A DNA stretch of 64,000 nucleotides from Aquipseudomonas alcaligenes_A (GCA_048595745.1 CP184361.1), one strand, 5' to 3'. Shown: positions 1 to 7,774, counted from the first letter of the stretch. Program-made: numbers and translations. The notes: generated by a model from the letters alone, not told the origin.

Positions 1-1553
1 CCACCGAAGCCTCCATCGAGTTCTTCATCCACGGCGCGCTGTGCGTGGCCTTCTCCGGCCAGTGCAACATTTCCCACGCGCAGACCGGCCGCAGCGCCAA
101 CCGTGGCGATTGCTCGCAGGCCTGCCGCCTGCCGTACACCCTGAAGGACGACCAGGGCCGCGTGGTGGCCTTCGAGAAACACCTGTTGTCGATGAAGGAC
201 AACAACCAAAGCGCCAACCTGCGCGCACTGGTCGAAGCCGGCGTGCGCTCGTTCAAGATCGAGGGGCGCTACAAGGACATGGGCTACGTGAAGAACATCA
301 CCGCCCACTACCGCCAGCTGCTCGACGCCATCCTCGAAGACCGCCCGGACCTGGCCCGCGCCTCCAGCGGCCGCACCGCACACTTCTTCCAGCCCGATCC
401 GGACAAGACCTTCCACCGCGGCAGCACCGACTACTTCGTCACCGAGCGCAAGGTCGACATCGGCGCCTTCGACTCGCCGACCTTCACCGGCCTGCCGGTG
501 GGGCATGTCGAGAAGGTGGGCAAGCGTGACCTGATCGCCGTCACCGACACCCCGCTGTCCAACGGCGACGGCCTCAACGTGCTGGTCAAGCGCGAGGTGG
601 TCGGCTTCCGCGCCAACATCGCCGAGCTGAAGAACGAATTCGAAGAGGATGGCGAGCCGCGCTACCGCTACCGCGTCGAGCCCAACGAGATGCCCGAGGG
701 CCTGTTCCGTCTGCGCCCGAACCACCCACTGTCGCGCAACCTCGACCACAACTGGCAGCAGGCGCTGCAGAAGACCTCGGCTGAGCGCCGTATCGGCGTG
801 AGCTGGAAGGTTGTGCTGCGCGAGGAGCAGCTCGGGCTCACCGCCACCAGCGAGGAAGGCATCAGCGTCGATGTAGCGCTGCCCGGCCCCTTCGGCGTGG
901 CCAACAAGCCGGAGCAGGCACTCGACGGCCTGCGCGATCTACTGACCCAGCTCGGCACCACTGATTACCACGCCCTGGACGTGACGCTGGACGCCCCGCA
1001 GGCGTTCTTCGTGCCCAACTCGCAGCTCAAGGCGCTGCGCCGCGAAGCCGTCGAGAAGCTGACCGAGGCGCGCATCGCTGCCCACCCGCGCGGCAGCCGC
1101 AAGGCCGAGACAAGCCCGCCGCCGGTGTACCCGGAGGCGCACCTGTCGTTCCTCTACAACGTCTACAACCAGAAGGCCCGCGACTTCTACCACCGCCACG
1201 GCGTGCAGCTGATCGACGCCGCCTACGAGGCCCACGAGGAAGAAGGCGAAGTGCCGGTGATGATCACCAAGCACTGCCTGCGCTTCTCCTTCAACCTGTG
1301 CCCCAAGCAGGCCAAGGGCGTCACCGGCGTGCGCACCAAGGTCGCGCCGATGCAGCTGATCCAGGGCGACGAGGTGCTGACCCTGAAGTTCGACTGCAAG
1401 CCCTGTGAGATGCACATCATCGGCAAGATGAAGGGCCATATCCTCAACCAGCCGCAACCGGGCAGCGCGGCCCACAGCAAGATGGTCGCCAGCATCAGCC
1501 CGGAAGACCTGCTCAAGACCATCCGCAACAAGCCGACCGGCTACAGCCACTGA
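1..1553 (+). CDS. trhP: TrhP, tRNA U34 5-hydroxylation protein (peptidase U32 family), 5'-truncated
   Basis: The frame is open from the first bases of the window, so the gene starts upstream. Members of the U32 'peptidase-like' family related to E. coli YegQ/TrhP help convert uridine 34 of some tRNAs to 5-hydroxyuridine, using prephenate-dependent chemistry. Visible support is the U32 signature near the left edge (IHGALCVAFSGQCNIS, then RGDCSQACRLPY) and the Cys-rich segment about 40 codons before the stop (FDCKPCEMHIIG), both typical of this iron-sulfur-associated family. An internal GTG at position 45 could be mistaken for a start but lies inside the conserved block. The family call is firm; the symbol rests on similarity recalled from memory. 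Confidence 0.9.
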   Translation, partial: TEASIEFFIHGALCVAFSGQCNISHAQTGRSANRGDCSQACRLPYTLKDDQGRVVAFEKHLLSMKDNNQSANLRALVEAGVRSFKIEGRYKDMGYVKNITAHYRQLLDAILEDRPDLARASSGRTAHFFQPDPDKTFHRGSTDYFVTERKVDIGAFDSPTFTGLPVGHVEKVGKRDLIAVTDTPLSNGDGLNVLVKREVVGFRANIAELKNEFEEDGEPRYRYRVEPNEMPEGLFRLRPNHPLSRNLDHNWQQALQKTSAERRIGVSWKVVLREEQLGLTATSEEGISVDVALPGPFGVANKPEQALDGLRDLLTQLGTTDYHALDVTLDAPQAFFVPNSQLKALRREAVEKLTEARIAAHPRGSRKAETSPPPVYPEAHLSFLYNVYNQKARDFYHRHGVQLIDAAYEAHEEEGEVPVMITKHCLRFSFNLCPKQAKGVTGVRTKVAPMQLIQGDEVLTLKFDCKPCEMHIIGKMKGHILNQPQPGSAAHSKMVASISPEDLLKTIRNKPTGYSH

Positions 1554-1598
1554 CGGCTATCGACGGCCCAGCCCCGACCCTCTACCCTGTCGGCATCA

Positions 1599-1620
1599 AA
1601 CCTGAAGTTCACTTGAGGTT
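1599..1620. promoter_or_regulatory. MerR/SoxR-type palindromic operator upstream of the MerR gene
   Basis: Two 10-bp arms, AACCTGAAGT and ACTTGAGGTT, pair with one mismatch around a 2-bp centre, ending 5 bp before the MerR start codon. It resembles the promoter spacer at 45767-45788 and the classical SoxR box. No good -10 follows at the expected distance, so autorepression is more likely than MerR-style activation. Confidence 0.6.
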
Positions 1621-1625
1621 GCCGC

Positions 1626-2045
1626 ATGAAAGAGATGGACATCGGCAAGGTCGCGCGCTGGTCCGGCCTGCCAGCCTCGACCCTGCGCTATTACGAGGAA
1701 CGGGGGCTGATCCGCTCCATCGGCCGCAACGGCCTGAAGCGGGTATTCGGCGAGTCGGTGCTGCAGCGTCTGGCGCTGATTGCCCTGGGGCGCACGGCCG
1801 GTTTCTCGCTGGATGACATCGCCGCGATGCTGGCCGGTCCGGAGATCGACCGCCAGCAACTGGACAGCAAGGCCGACGAACTGGACCAGACCATCCGGCG
1901 CCTAACAGCCATCCGCGACGGCCTGCGCCACGCTGCGGTCTGCCCCGCTGACAACCACCTGGCCTGCCCCAAGTTCCAGCGCCTGATGGACATAGCCGCG
2001 AAGCAGGCTGCCAAGGGCCGACACACCGCGCCGCAGCGGCGCTAG
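1626..2045 (+). CDS. MerR-family transcriptional regulator with C-X7-C loop
   Basis: A 139-aa cytoplasmic regulator. The N-terminal winged helix-turn-helix is typical of MerR proteins (IGKVARWSGLPASTLRYYEERGL, residues 6-28, written here as one motif region), followed by a dimerisation helix (about 75-100). Residues 106-114 read CPADNHLAC: the C-X7-C spacing with Pro after each Cys matches the metal-binding loop of CueR-type sensors, not the four-Cys iron-sulfur motif of SoxR. It may therefore sense a thiophilic metal or use reactive cysteines; the ligand is inference. A SoxR-like palindrome (1599-1620) abuts the start, and a near copy drives an operon at 45.8 kb. It overlaps the convergent monooxygenase gene by 4 bp. 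Confidence 0.88.
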   Translation: MKEMDIGKVARWSGLPASTLRYYEERGLIRSIGRNGLKRVFGESVLQRLALIALGRTAGFSLDDIAAMLAGPEIDRQQLDSKADELDQTIRRLTAIRDGLRHAAVCPADNHLACPKFQRLMDIAAKQAAKGRHTAPQRR

Positions 2046-2332
2046 ACGCTGAGCATCTCGATCTCGCGAATCTCGAAGTCGCGCTGCAGGTAGTCCATGC
2101 GCCGCTCGCTGAACGCGCGCATGTGCGGCAAGGCCGTGTGCTCGGCAAAGGCCTCGCGTGACGCCCACACCTCGAAGAAGATGAACAGGCTCGGATCAGC
2201 CGCATCGCGCAGCATGTGGTACTGCACACAGCCCGGCTCGGCACGGCTGGGTTCGACATAGGCGCGAAACAACCGCTCGAAGGCCTCGGCCTGTTCGGGT
2301 TTGGTATGGGCGTGAAGGATAAAGCCGTACAT
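2042..2332 (-). CDS. Antibiotic biosynthesis monooxygenase (ABM) domain protein
   Basis: A 96-aa protein of the dimeric alpha/beta-barrel ABM superfamily. It starts at the ATG giving MYGFILHAHTKP, which has a GGAG ribosome-binding site 8 nt upstream; the longer open frame adds nine unsupported residues. Typical features are the early hydrophobic strand, the EPGCVQYHMLRD stretch, the FFEVWASREAFAEH stretch and a conserved His late in the helix. Small stand-alone ABM proteins oxidise quinols or other aromatics, or act as electrophile scavengers. The neighbouring mdaB (divergent) and a redox-type MerR gene (convergent) suggest quinone or electrophile handling, but the substrate cannot be read from the sequence. 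Confidence 0.85.
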   Translation of the reverse strand: MYGFILHAHTKPEQAEAFERLFRAYVEPSRAEPGCVQYHMLRDAADPSLFIFFEVWASREAFAEHTALPHMRAFSERRMDYLQRDFEIREIEMLSV

Positions 2333-2484
2333 GGTGAACTCCGAAGGGATGATGCCCACACCCTAGCGCAACAGCAGCACCAGTATTCGTGACATATCAG
2401 CAATAATCATTTGCCCACGGGCGGCTGTTTCAGGGGCGCCCGCCTGCGTAACCTGCCGGCCATTCGAGATGCCCGGAGGCTCCC

Positions 2485-3072
2485 ATGAAAAAGATCCTGT
2501 TCCTCAACGGCGGCAAGCAGTTCGCCCATTCCGACGGCCGCTACAACGCCACCCTGCACGACGCCGCCGTCGCCTTCCTCGATCGCGCCGGCTTCGACAT
2601 CAAGACCACCTTTATCGACGGTGGCTACGACATCGATGAGGAAGTGCAGAAGATCCTCTGGGCCGACGTGGTGATCTACCAAATGCCCGGCTGGTGGATG
2701 GGCGCGCCCTGGACGGTGAAGAAGTACCTGGACGAGGTGTTCACCGCCGGCCACGGCAGCCTCTACGCCAACGACGGCCGCACCCGCGCGGACGCCTCGC
2801 AGAAGTACGGCAGCGGCGGCCTGATCCAGGGCAAGCAGTACCTGCTGTCGCTGACCTGGAACGCCCCGCAGCAAGCGTTCGACGACCCCAGCGACTTCTT
2901 CGAGGCCAAGGGCGTGGACGCGGTGTACTTGCCCTTCCACAAGGCCAACCAGTTCCTCGGCATGCGCGCCCTGCCGACCTTCCTCTGCACCGATGTGATG
3001 AAGCAGCCGAACATCGAGCGCGACGTGGCGCGCTACCAGCAGCACCTGGCCGAGGTGTTCAACCTCGCTTGA
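2485..3072 (+). CDS. mdaB: MdaB-type NAD(P)H:quinone reductase
   Basis: A 195-aa cytoplasmic flavoprotein of the flavodoxin-like NAD(P)H dehydrogenase family. It carries out two-electron reduction of quinones to quinols, avoiding semiquinone radicals. Diagnostic stretches are the N-terminal MKKILFLNGGKQFAHSDGR, YQMPGWWMGAPW (about residues 66-77) and the KYGSGGLIQGKQYLLSLTWN region. The length equals the family norm of about 190-195. The start has a GGAGG-like site in 'cccggaggctccc'. It is divergent from the ABM monooxygenase gene across ~150 bp in which I saw no clear operator. Confidence 0.93.
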   Translation: MKKILFLNGGKQFAHSDGRYNATLHDAAVAFLDRAGFDIKTTFIDGGYDIDEEVQKILWADVVIYQMPGWWMGAPWTVKKYLDEVFTAGHGSLYANDGRTRADASQKYGSGGLIQGKQYLLSLTWNAPQQAFDDPSDFFEAKGVDAVYLPFHKANQFLGMRALPTFLCTDVMKQPNIERDVARYQQHLAEVFNLA

Positions 3073-3080
3073 GCCCGCGA

Positions 3081-3109
3081 GGCGCAGCACCCATTCAGGG
3101 TGCTGCGCC
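3081..3109. terminator. Hairpin terminator after mdaB
   Basis: A perfect 12-bp stem (GGCGCAGCACCC / GGGTGCTGCGCC) with a 5-nt loop starts 8 bp after the mdaB stop. There is no T-run, so it may work as a weak terminator or an mRNA 3'-end stabiliser. Confidence 0.6.
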
Positions 3110-3170
3110 GCTTCACGCCCCACACTGCCTTGCGATAGCCTTGCCGACACCTACTCGCAAGGACGCTCCC

Positions 3171-3791
3171 ATGTCGCAGGATCCGCAGTTCCACCCTCTC
3201 GCCAAGCCCATCCGCCGCCTGACCCTAGCCGTGTGGGTAACGGCCGCCGCGCTGATCTTCAGCACAGTGGCCCCCTACGTCGTCATGCTGTTTCCGCAGT
3301 TCTACGCCGCACAGGTGGAACGTATCGAGGAGTCACTCGACTCGACGCTGGTGAAAGAACAAGAAGAAGTCGCCCAACTGCCCCGAACCTCCGTCGAATC
3401 GAACGCGCCATCGACTATTCCAGGCGAGGAGTTCTATGCCCTGCCGCTGGACAAGAAGATCGAGCAAGCCAGTGCAATCGCCATCACCCGCATCGAAAAA
3501 ACCGACGACGGCAGACTGCGCGAGATTGTTCAGGAATATCTGAAAAAGGCACCTGGCATAACCATTCGCCATGAAGTGGGCAGCGAACTCCGCTCCCGCT
3601 ACATCAATGAGGACGATAAAACCGTCTACGGCGATGGCGCCATCGTATTCTTCCAAGGCTCTCCAGCCAGGGAGTTTTACTGGTCGTACTTCCACGGCGA
3701 TCGTGTCCGTGGGCTGGACGACATTCCTCTCGCGCTACTGCGTGAAAAGTGCAAACAGGCTCAGGGCGCGCCGAACAGCGCCGTCCAGTAG
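3171..3791 (+). CDS. Hypothetical single-pass membrane protein
   Basis: A 206-aa protein I do not recognise. The ATG at 3171 has an AAGGA site 8 nt upstream; the frame is open far upstream only as a shadow of mdaB. Residues ~17-42 (LTLAVWVTAAALIFSTVAPYV...) form one membrane span. The rest is hydrophilic with a charged, probably coiled-coil segment and a C-terminal globular part ending in GAPNSAVQ. Codon use is less GC-biased than its neighbours around 3340-3700. Its last 31 bp overlap the convergent CAP-domain gene. Confidence 0.72.
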   Translation: MSQDPQFHPLAKPIRRLTLAVWVTAAALIFSTVAPYVVMLFPQFYAAQVERIEESLDSTLVKEQEEVAQLPRTSVESNAPSTIPGEEFYALPLDKKIEQASAIAITRIEKTDDGRLREIVQEYLKKAPGITIRHEVGSELRSRYINEDDKTVYGDGAIVFFQGSPAREFYWSYFHGDRVRGLDDIPLALLREKCKQAQGAPNSAVQ

Positions 3792-4597
3792 ATGCCAGCA
3801 TCGCTCTTCGGGTCCACCGCGTAGCCGGCGCCCAGTTCGCTGAACGTCGGGCTCATCAGGTTGGCGCAGTGGCCGGGGCTGGCCAACCAGCCGGCCACCA
3901 CCTTGTCGGCGGCATCCAGGCCGGCAGCGATGTTCTCGCCGATCTGCATGCCGCTGTAGCCGGCCAGCTCGGCGCGGTCGCCCGGGGTGCGGCCGTCACG
4001 GTCGCGGTGGTCGAAGTAGTTACCGTTGGCCATCGCGCGGCTGTGGCTCTCGGCGGTACTGGCCAGGGTCGCGTTCCAGGCCAGCGGCGCGCTGGCGGCA
4101 AATGCCTGGCCGCCGCACTGACGCGCCTGCGCGCGGGCGGCGTTGATCCGTTCCAGCAGCTTCTGCCCTTCCGCCTGCCAGTCACCCAGGCGCCCGCCCA
4201 GCAGCGGCCGCGCCAGCACGATGCGCCAGTCGCGGTCCACGCGGCTGACGCCGACATCGACGAACTGCGGATCGAGCACCACGCGGCAGAAGCTCTCGCG
4301 CAGCGCCTGCATGGCGCTCTGCGCATCGCGCGGACCGGACAGGGTGATCGCCTGCACATTGACCATCGGGTAGCCGTTGCGCGCCAGACTGTCCTGCAGG
4401 TCGCCGCCCACCACCGGCAGTACCAGGCGCGGATCGCTGGCCAGCGGCGGCAGTTCCGGCGACGCCAGCGCGCCGCAGCGCTGCACCTGGCCACGGTAGG
4501 CGTTGATCGCCTCGACCAGTTGCGCCTCGTCGGCAGCCAAGGCACTGCCGCCGAAACCCAGCGACAGGATGAGCAGAACGGATGAAATGGCGCGCAT
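3761..4597 (-). CDS. CAP/SCP-domain secreted protein with a degenerate second CAP-like half
   Basis: A 278-aa exported protein. The ATG at 4597 gives a clean signal peptide (MRAISSVLLILSLGFGGSALA), preferred over an upstream ATG that adds 15 polar residues. The C-terminal half is a bacterial CAP (cysteine-rich secretory/PR-1) domain: LERINAARAQARQCG, ...AESHSRAMA..., NYFDHRDRDGRTP, IGENIAAG and GWLASPGHCANLM, with the usual His and Glu residues. The N-terminal half repeats the opening pattern (EAINAYRGQVQRCG...PPLASDPRL) but lacks the His/Glu signature, suggesting internal duplication and decay. The role is unknown. It overlaps the convergent upstream gene by 31 bp and is divergent from the methyltransferase. 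Confidence 0.88.
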   Translation of the reverse strand: MRAISSVLLILSLGFGGSALAADEAQLVEAINAYRGQVQRCGALASPELPPLASDPRLVLPVVGGDLQDSLARNGYPMVNVQAITLSGPRDAQSAMQALRESFCRVVLDPQFVDVGVSRVDRDWRIVLARPLLGGRLGDWQAEGQKLLERINAARAQARQCGGQAFAASAPLAWNATLASTAESHSRAMANGNYFDHRDRDGRTPGDRAELAGYSGMQIGENIAAGLDAADKVVAGWLASPGHCANLMSPTFSELGAGYAVDPKSDAGIYWTALFGAP

Positions 4598-4700
4598 GGG
4601 GACCTCCCTGAAACCGATGGCCGCCATCATGCGCGATTCCACCCTTGCCTTGCCACGCCCTTGGCTCTACCGTCGGCCACCCGAGCAAAGGAGTGCCGCC

Positions 4701-5528
4701 ATGAACGAATCGTTCGACGTGAACCGCGCCAACTGGAACGAGCGCGCCGACCTGCATGCCGCCTCGCCGGACTATCAGGTCGAGCAGTTCGTCAGCCAGC
4801 CGGAGCATCTCTCAGAGGTGGTGCGCTTCGATCTGCCGCGCCTGGGCGATATCGCCGGGCTGCGCGCCGTACACCTGCAATGCCATATCGGCACCGACAC
4901 CCTGTCGCTGGCGCGCCTGGGCGCGCGAGTATGCGGCCTGGACTTCTCGCCCGCCTCGCTGGCCCAGGCACGCCGCCTGGCCGAGCGCTGCGGCGCGGCC
5001 ATCGACTATGTCGAAGCCTCGGTGTATGACGCCGCCAGCGTGCTGCCGACGGAGAGCTTCGATCTGGTCTACACCGGCATCGGCGCACTCAACTGGCTGC
5101 CGCGCATCGACGGCTGGGCGCGCAACGTGGCGGCCCTGCTCAAGCCCGGCGGGCGTCTGTTCCTGCGCGAGGGGCATCCGCTGCTGTTCGCCCTGGACGA
5201 GGACTGCGAGGACCAACTGGTGATCGGCTTCCCCTACTTCGAGCACACCGAGCCCACGGTATGGCAGGACGAACACACCTACGTGGAGACGGACCAGCTA
5301 CTGAGCGCCAGTATCACCCATGAGTGGAACCACGGACTGGGCGAAATCATCACCGCCCTGCTGCGCCACGGCATGCAGATCAGCGCGCTGGATGAGCACG
5401 ACAGCATTCCCTGGGAGGCCCTGCCCGGGCAGATGGCGCTTGGCGCGGACGGCGAGTGGCGGCTGCGCAGCGGACGCGAGCGCGTGCCGCTGAGCTACAC
5501 GCTGCAGGCGATCAAACGTAGATGCTGA
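4701..5528 (+). CDS. Class I SAM-dependent methyltransferase
   Basis: A 275-aa cytoplasmic Rossmann-fold methyltransferase. The ATG at 4701 has AAAGGAG 7 nt upstream; the frame extends further upstream only by chance. The SAM motif region is LRAVHLQCHIGTDTLSLARLG (about 54-74; the usual GxG is replaced by CHIG), then VCGLDFSPASLAQAR (motif II), FDLVYTGIGALNWL (motif IV) and LLKPGGRLFLREGHP (motif V/VI). This pattern is common in small-molecule methyltransferases of uncertain substrate. Its 3' end overlaps the convergent 151-aa gene by 17 bp. Confidence 0.87.
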   Translation: MNESFDVNRANWNERADLHAASPDYQVEQFVSQPEHLSEVVRFDLPRLGDIAGLRAVHLQCHIGTDTLSLARLGARVCGLDFSPASLAQARRLAERCGAAIDYVEASVYDAASVLPTESFDLVYTGIGALNWLPRIDGWARNVAALLKPGGRLFLREGHPLLFALDEDCEDQLVIGFPYFEHTEPTVWQDEHTYVETDQLLSASITHEWNHGLGEIITALLRHGMQISALDEHDSIPWEALPGQMALGADGEWRLRSGRERVPLSYTLQAIKRRC

Positions 5529-5967
5529 CGCCGCCCCTGGCCTGCAGCCAGTCGCGGTAGGTGGCCAGCGAGTCGGTCTGCTGGCCGGCATTGAAGCCGA
5601 CGAAGCTGCTGCTGTCACCGAGGCCCGCGTCGATCAGCTTGTCGACCTGTACCAGCAGCTTGGCCGCGTCGTCGCGGTCCATGGCGGCGACGTCGGGCAG
5701 CTCGATCTTCGCCCCCGACTCGCCGGCCTTGCTACCCGACAGGCTCTGGCTGATGCTCGGCTGCAGGCTGCCACCGCCATTGAGCGCGCGCAGCAGCCCG
5801 CCCTCGCTGCGCGCCACCATCTGCCGGGCCAGGCTGCGCAGCTCGGCAATCGGGTCCTTGCTGCTCTCGGCCGGTTTCTCCTGGCTGCTGGCAGTGGTTG
5901 CAGTGGTGACCTTGCCGGCGCTGGCGAGGTAACTGGCCAGCGGCGAGCTGGTGTTGATGGTGGTCAT
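5512..5967 (-). CDS. Hypothetical protein, Ser/Ala-rich
   Basis: A 151-aa protein with no recognised domain. The N-terminus (MTTINTSSPLASYLAS) is a low-complexity Ser/Thr-rich region resembling unstructured leaders seen in secreted or flagellar-type substrates. The middle holds an Arg/Leu helix (ELRSLARQMVARSEGG) and an acidic helix (DDAAKLLVQVDKLIDAG); it ends in SIYV. No signal peptide or Cys. Codon use matches the neighbours. The gene is convergent with the methyltransferase. Confidence 0.65.
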   Translation of the reverse strand: MTTINTSSPLASYLASAGKVTTATTASSQEKPAESSKDPIAELRSLARQMVARSEGGLLRALNGGGSLQPSISQSLSGSKAGESGAKIELPDVAAMDRDDAAKLLVQVDKLIDAGLGDSSSFVGFNAGQQTDSLATYRDWLQARGGVSIYV

Positions 5968-6080
5968 GGCGAAGCCCTGCGAAAGTCCGTTTCAGGGTCA
6001 TAAGCAGAATGCGCGCCACCTTGCCGAAAAGCCCATGCCTGCTGGGCTGCCGCCGTATCGGCAACGCCAGTCAGCGGAAC

Positions 6081-6104
6081 GGCCTTGCCGCTCGGGGCAA
6101 GGCC
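6081..6104 (-). terminator. Hairpin downstream of nnrS
   Basis: A 9-bp perfect stem (GGCCTTGCC / GGCAAGGCC) with a 6-nt loop lies 11 bp past the nnrS stop in the direction of transcription. No T-run is evident, so strength is uncertain. Confidence 0.5.
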
Positions 6105-6114
6105 TTGCCACCCA

Positions 6115-7299
6115 TCAGCCCGGATGCCCGTCGACCCGCGCCGTCCAGAACATCGCCGCGTAATGGCGCAGGAACAGGCCGAAGGCCAGGCACCAGCACA
6201 GCGCCGCCAGCCACAGGCCACTGACCGCAAAGGCCGCCAGCAGCACGCGGCTGAGTGCCGCTGCCTGCAGCAGGGCGAAGGCCCAGGTCATGGCCGGTGG
6301 CGGCTGCAGTGGACGCCCGGTATGGCCGAGGCTGACTCGCGCCAGCATGGCCAGGATCAGCCCACCCATCGCCCCGACTGCCAGCGCATGGCTGGCCAGG
6401 CTCGGCTGCGCCAGCCAGCCCAGGTGCCAGGCGGCCATCAGCAATCCAGCGATGGCCAGCCAGGCGTAGGCCAGGTGCAGCGACCACAGCAGCGGCACGC
6501 GCCAGATGCCGCCTGCCCGCCACTGCCACAGGCGCAAGCCGTGCAGCATGGCCACGGCGAGGAACAGCGGCGCCAGCCAGGAGCTGGAAACCTGGCCAAG
6601 GCCGGCGACAATGGTCGCGGCTATCGCCAACGAACCGCCCAGCAGACTCCACATCAGCCAGGGCCGCGCCGGCACCTGGCGAGCCAGCCCCAATCCCCGT
6701 GCAGTGAAGAAGGGAATCACCCGCCCGCCGATGATCGCCATCAGCGCCGCTACCAGCCACAGCGCGGCCAGCACGCCGCGCCGCTGCAGGCTATCGTCGA
6801 CCAGCAGCAGGCCATACAGGTTCAGCGCCTGGCAGGCACCAAGCAGCGCCAGCACCAGCACGAGCGGGGCGTTATGCCACTGCCGGGCCCGCAGGATCAG
6901 CCGAGCGAAGGCCAACAGCAGAGCCAGGGCGAAGGCCAGTTCGAGCGCCGCCAGCGCGGCCAGAGGCATGGGCAGGAACCAGGCCAGGCGGCCTGCCAGC
7001 CACAAGCCGAACAACAGCGTCAGCGGACGCCCGGACAGGCTCGGCTGGCCGGTCCAGGTCTGCACGGAGGTGAGCAGGAAGCCGGCGATGATCGCCAGGC
7101 CGAAGCCGAACGGCATTTCATGACGGTGCCAGGCCAGCCAGCCGCCGAGCGGCTGCAAGACCAGCCAGCCATTCAGCGCCGACACCCAGGCGGCCATGGC
7201 CAGCAAGGCGAACAGCGCCCCGCCGAGAAAGAACGGACGAAACCCCATCCGCCAGAGCGGCGCGATGGCCAGGGCCCGGCTGCGCTCAAGCACTTGCAC
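6115..7299 (-). CDS. nnrS: NnrS family haem/copper membrane protein (nitric-oxide response)
   Basis: A 394-aa polytopic inner-membrane protein with about 12 hydrophobic spans and an N-terminus diagnostic for NnrS (LWRMGFRPFFLGGALFALL). Histidines inside spans (AWHRHEMPFGFGLAII, HLAYAWLAI, HYAAMFWTA) fit the reported haem/copper binding of the family. NnrS proteins lower nitrosative stress and often sit in NO-responsive regulons. The gene overlaps ppyR by 14 bp and both should be transcribed together from the promoter region at 7544-7740. Confidence 0.92.
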   Translation of the reverse strand: MQVLERSRALAIAPLWRMGFRPFFLGGALFALLAMAAWVSALNGWLVLQPLGGWLAWHRHEMPFGFGLAIIAGFLLTSVQTWTGQPSLSGRPLTLLFGLWLAGRLAWFLPMPLAALAALELAFALALLLAFARLILRARQWHNAPLVLVLALLGACQALNLYGLLLVDDSLQRRGVLAALWLVAALMAIIGGRVIPFFTARGLGLARQVPARPWLMWSLLGGSLAIAATIVAGLGQVSSSWLAPLFLAVAMLHGLRLWQWRAGGIWRVPLLWSLHLAYAWLAIAGLLMAAWHLGWLAQPSLASHALAVGAMGGLILAMLARVSLGHTGRPLQPPPAMTWAFALLQAAALSRVLLAAFAVSGLWLAALCWCLAFGLFLRHYAAMFWTARVDGHPG

Positions 7300-7543
7300 A
7301 GCAACGCTCCCAGCCGGCCTTGCGTTGCAGGTGCTGGGCCAGCAGCCGCATCACATAACCGATCTTCAGCAGGCTGGGGCCGAGAATCACCGCCGAATGC
7401 GCCGCCACCTGGGTAGCGATACTCAGCCGGCTGTCCAGGCCGTAAGCGACCACGACGCCGACCAGCAGCAGCGCCAGCCCAGCCAGCAGCAATTGGGTGG
7501 ATACCCGCAGAAGGTTCTTCGGGCAGCTCAGGTACTCGATCAT
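7286..7543 (-). CDS. ppyR: PpyR-like small transmembrane protein
   Basis: An 85-aa protein with two hydrophobic spans (residues ~16-37 and ~45-62). It opens MIEYLSCPKNLLRVSTQLLL and ends in a basic tail (QHLQRKAGWERCC). A protein of this size and topology lies directly upstream of nnrS in P. aeruginosa, where PpyR was described as a putative membrane regulator of psl and pyoverdine genes. The symbol rests on synteny and topology. In P. aeruginosa the flavohaemoglobin gene fhp lies nearby; here the next gene upstream is an acetyltransferase. An SD (GGGAG) sits 8-9 nt before the ATG. Confidence 0.7.
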   Translation of the reverse strand: MIEYLSCPKNLLRVSTQLLLAGLALLLVGVVVAYGLDSRLSIATQVAAHSAVILGPSLLKIGYVMRLLAQHLQRKAGWERCCASA

Positions 7544-7619
7544 GGCGGCATCTCCCTGGAGTTGGAGGGTGAAACCCCTCTATACCCTGATCCTTACAGA
7601 ACCCATGCCAATAAAATAA

Positions 7620-7633
7620 TTATTTAAAATCAA
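7620..7633 (-). promoter_or_regulatory. Possible Anr/Dnr box upstream of ppyR-nnrS
   Basis: The 14-mer TTATTTAAAATCAA (plus strand) has a perfect ATCAA half and a degenerate TTGAT half of the FNR-type consensus TTGAT-N4-ATCAA. Its centre would place a transcript start near 7585, ~42 nt before ppyR, a normal class II geometry. Weak on sequence alone. Confidence 0.35.
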
Positions 7634-7675
7634 CAAGTTGAGCAATTAAGAGTCATATAGACACATGACAATAGA

Positions 7676-7707
7676 TGTCCTTATGACCACATATTGTCAT
7701 AAAGACA
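7676..7707. promoter_or_regulatory. 32-bp inverted repeat, probable operator between ppyR and the GNAT gene
   Basis: Arms TGTCCTTATGAC and GTCATAAAGACA pair at 11 of 12 positions around an 8-bp AT-rich centre. Further GTCAT/ATGAC elements lie at 7652-7669. The GTCA...TGAC content recalls NorR/FhpR-type NO-sensor sites. It could serve ppyR-nnrS (leftward), the acetyltransferase (rightward) or both. Confidence 0.55.
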
Positions 7708-7774
7708 ACAGCAGCTAGCTCCATCGGGCAATCTGCTGGCAACATGGGTGAACAGGAAACCATCAGGGACAAGG

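Noticed and set aside
2694..3170. Long 5' extension of the 3171 membrane protein gene
   Set aside because: This part is the shadow of mdaB in another frame. The ATG at 3171 has its own SD.
7585..7606. Sigma-54 promoter TTGGCATG...CTGTA before ppyR
   Set aside because: The -12 GC is GT and the match is poor; kept only the Anr/Dnr-like box as a weak alternative.
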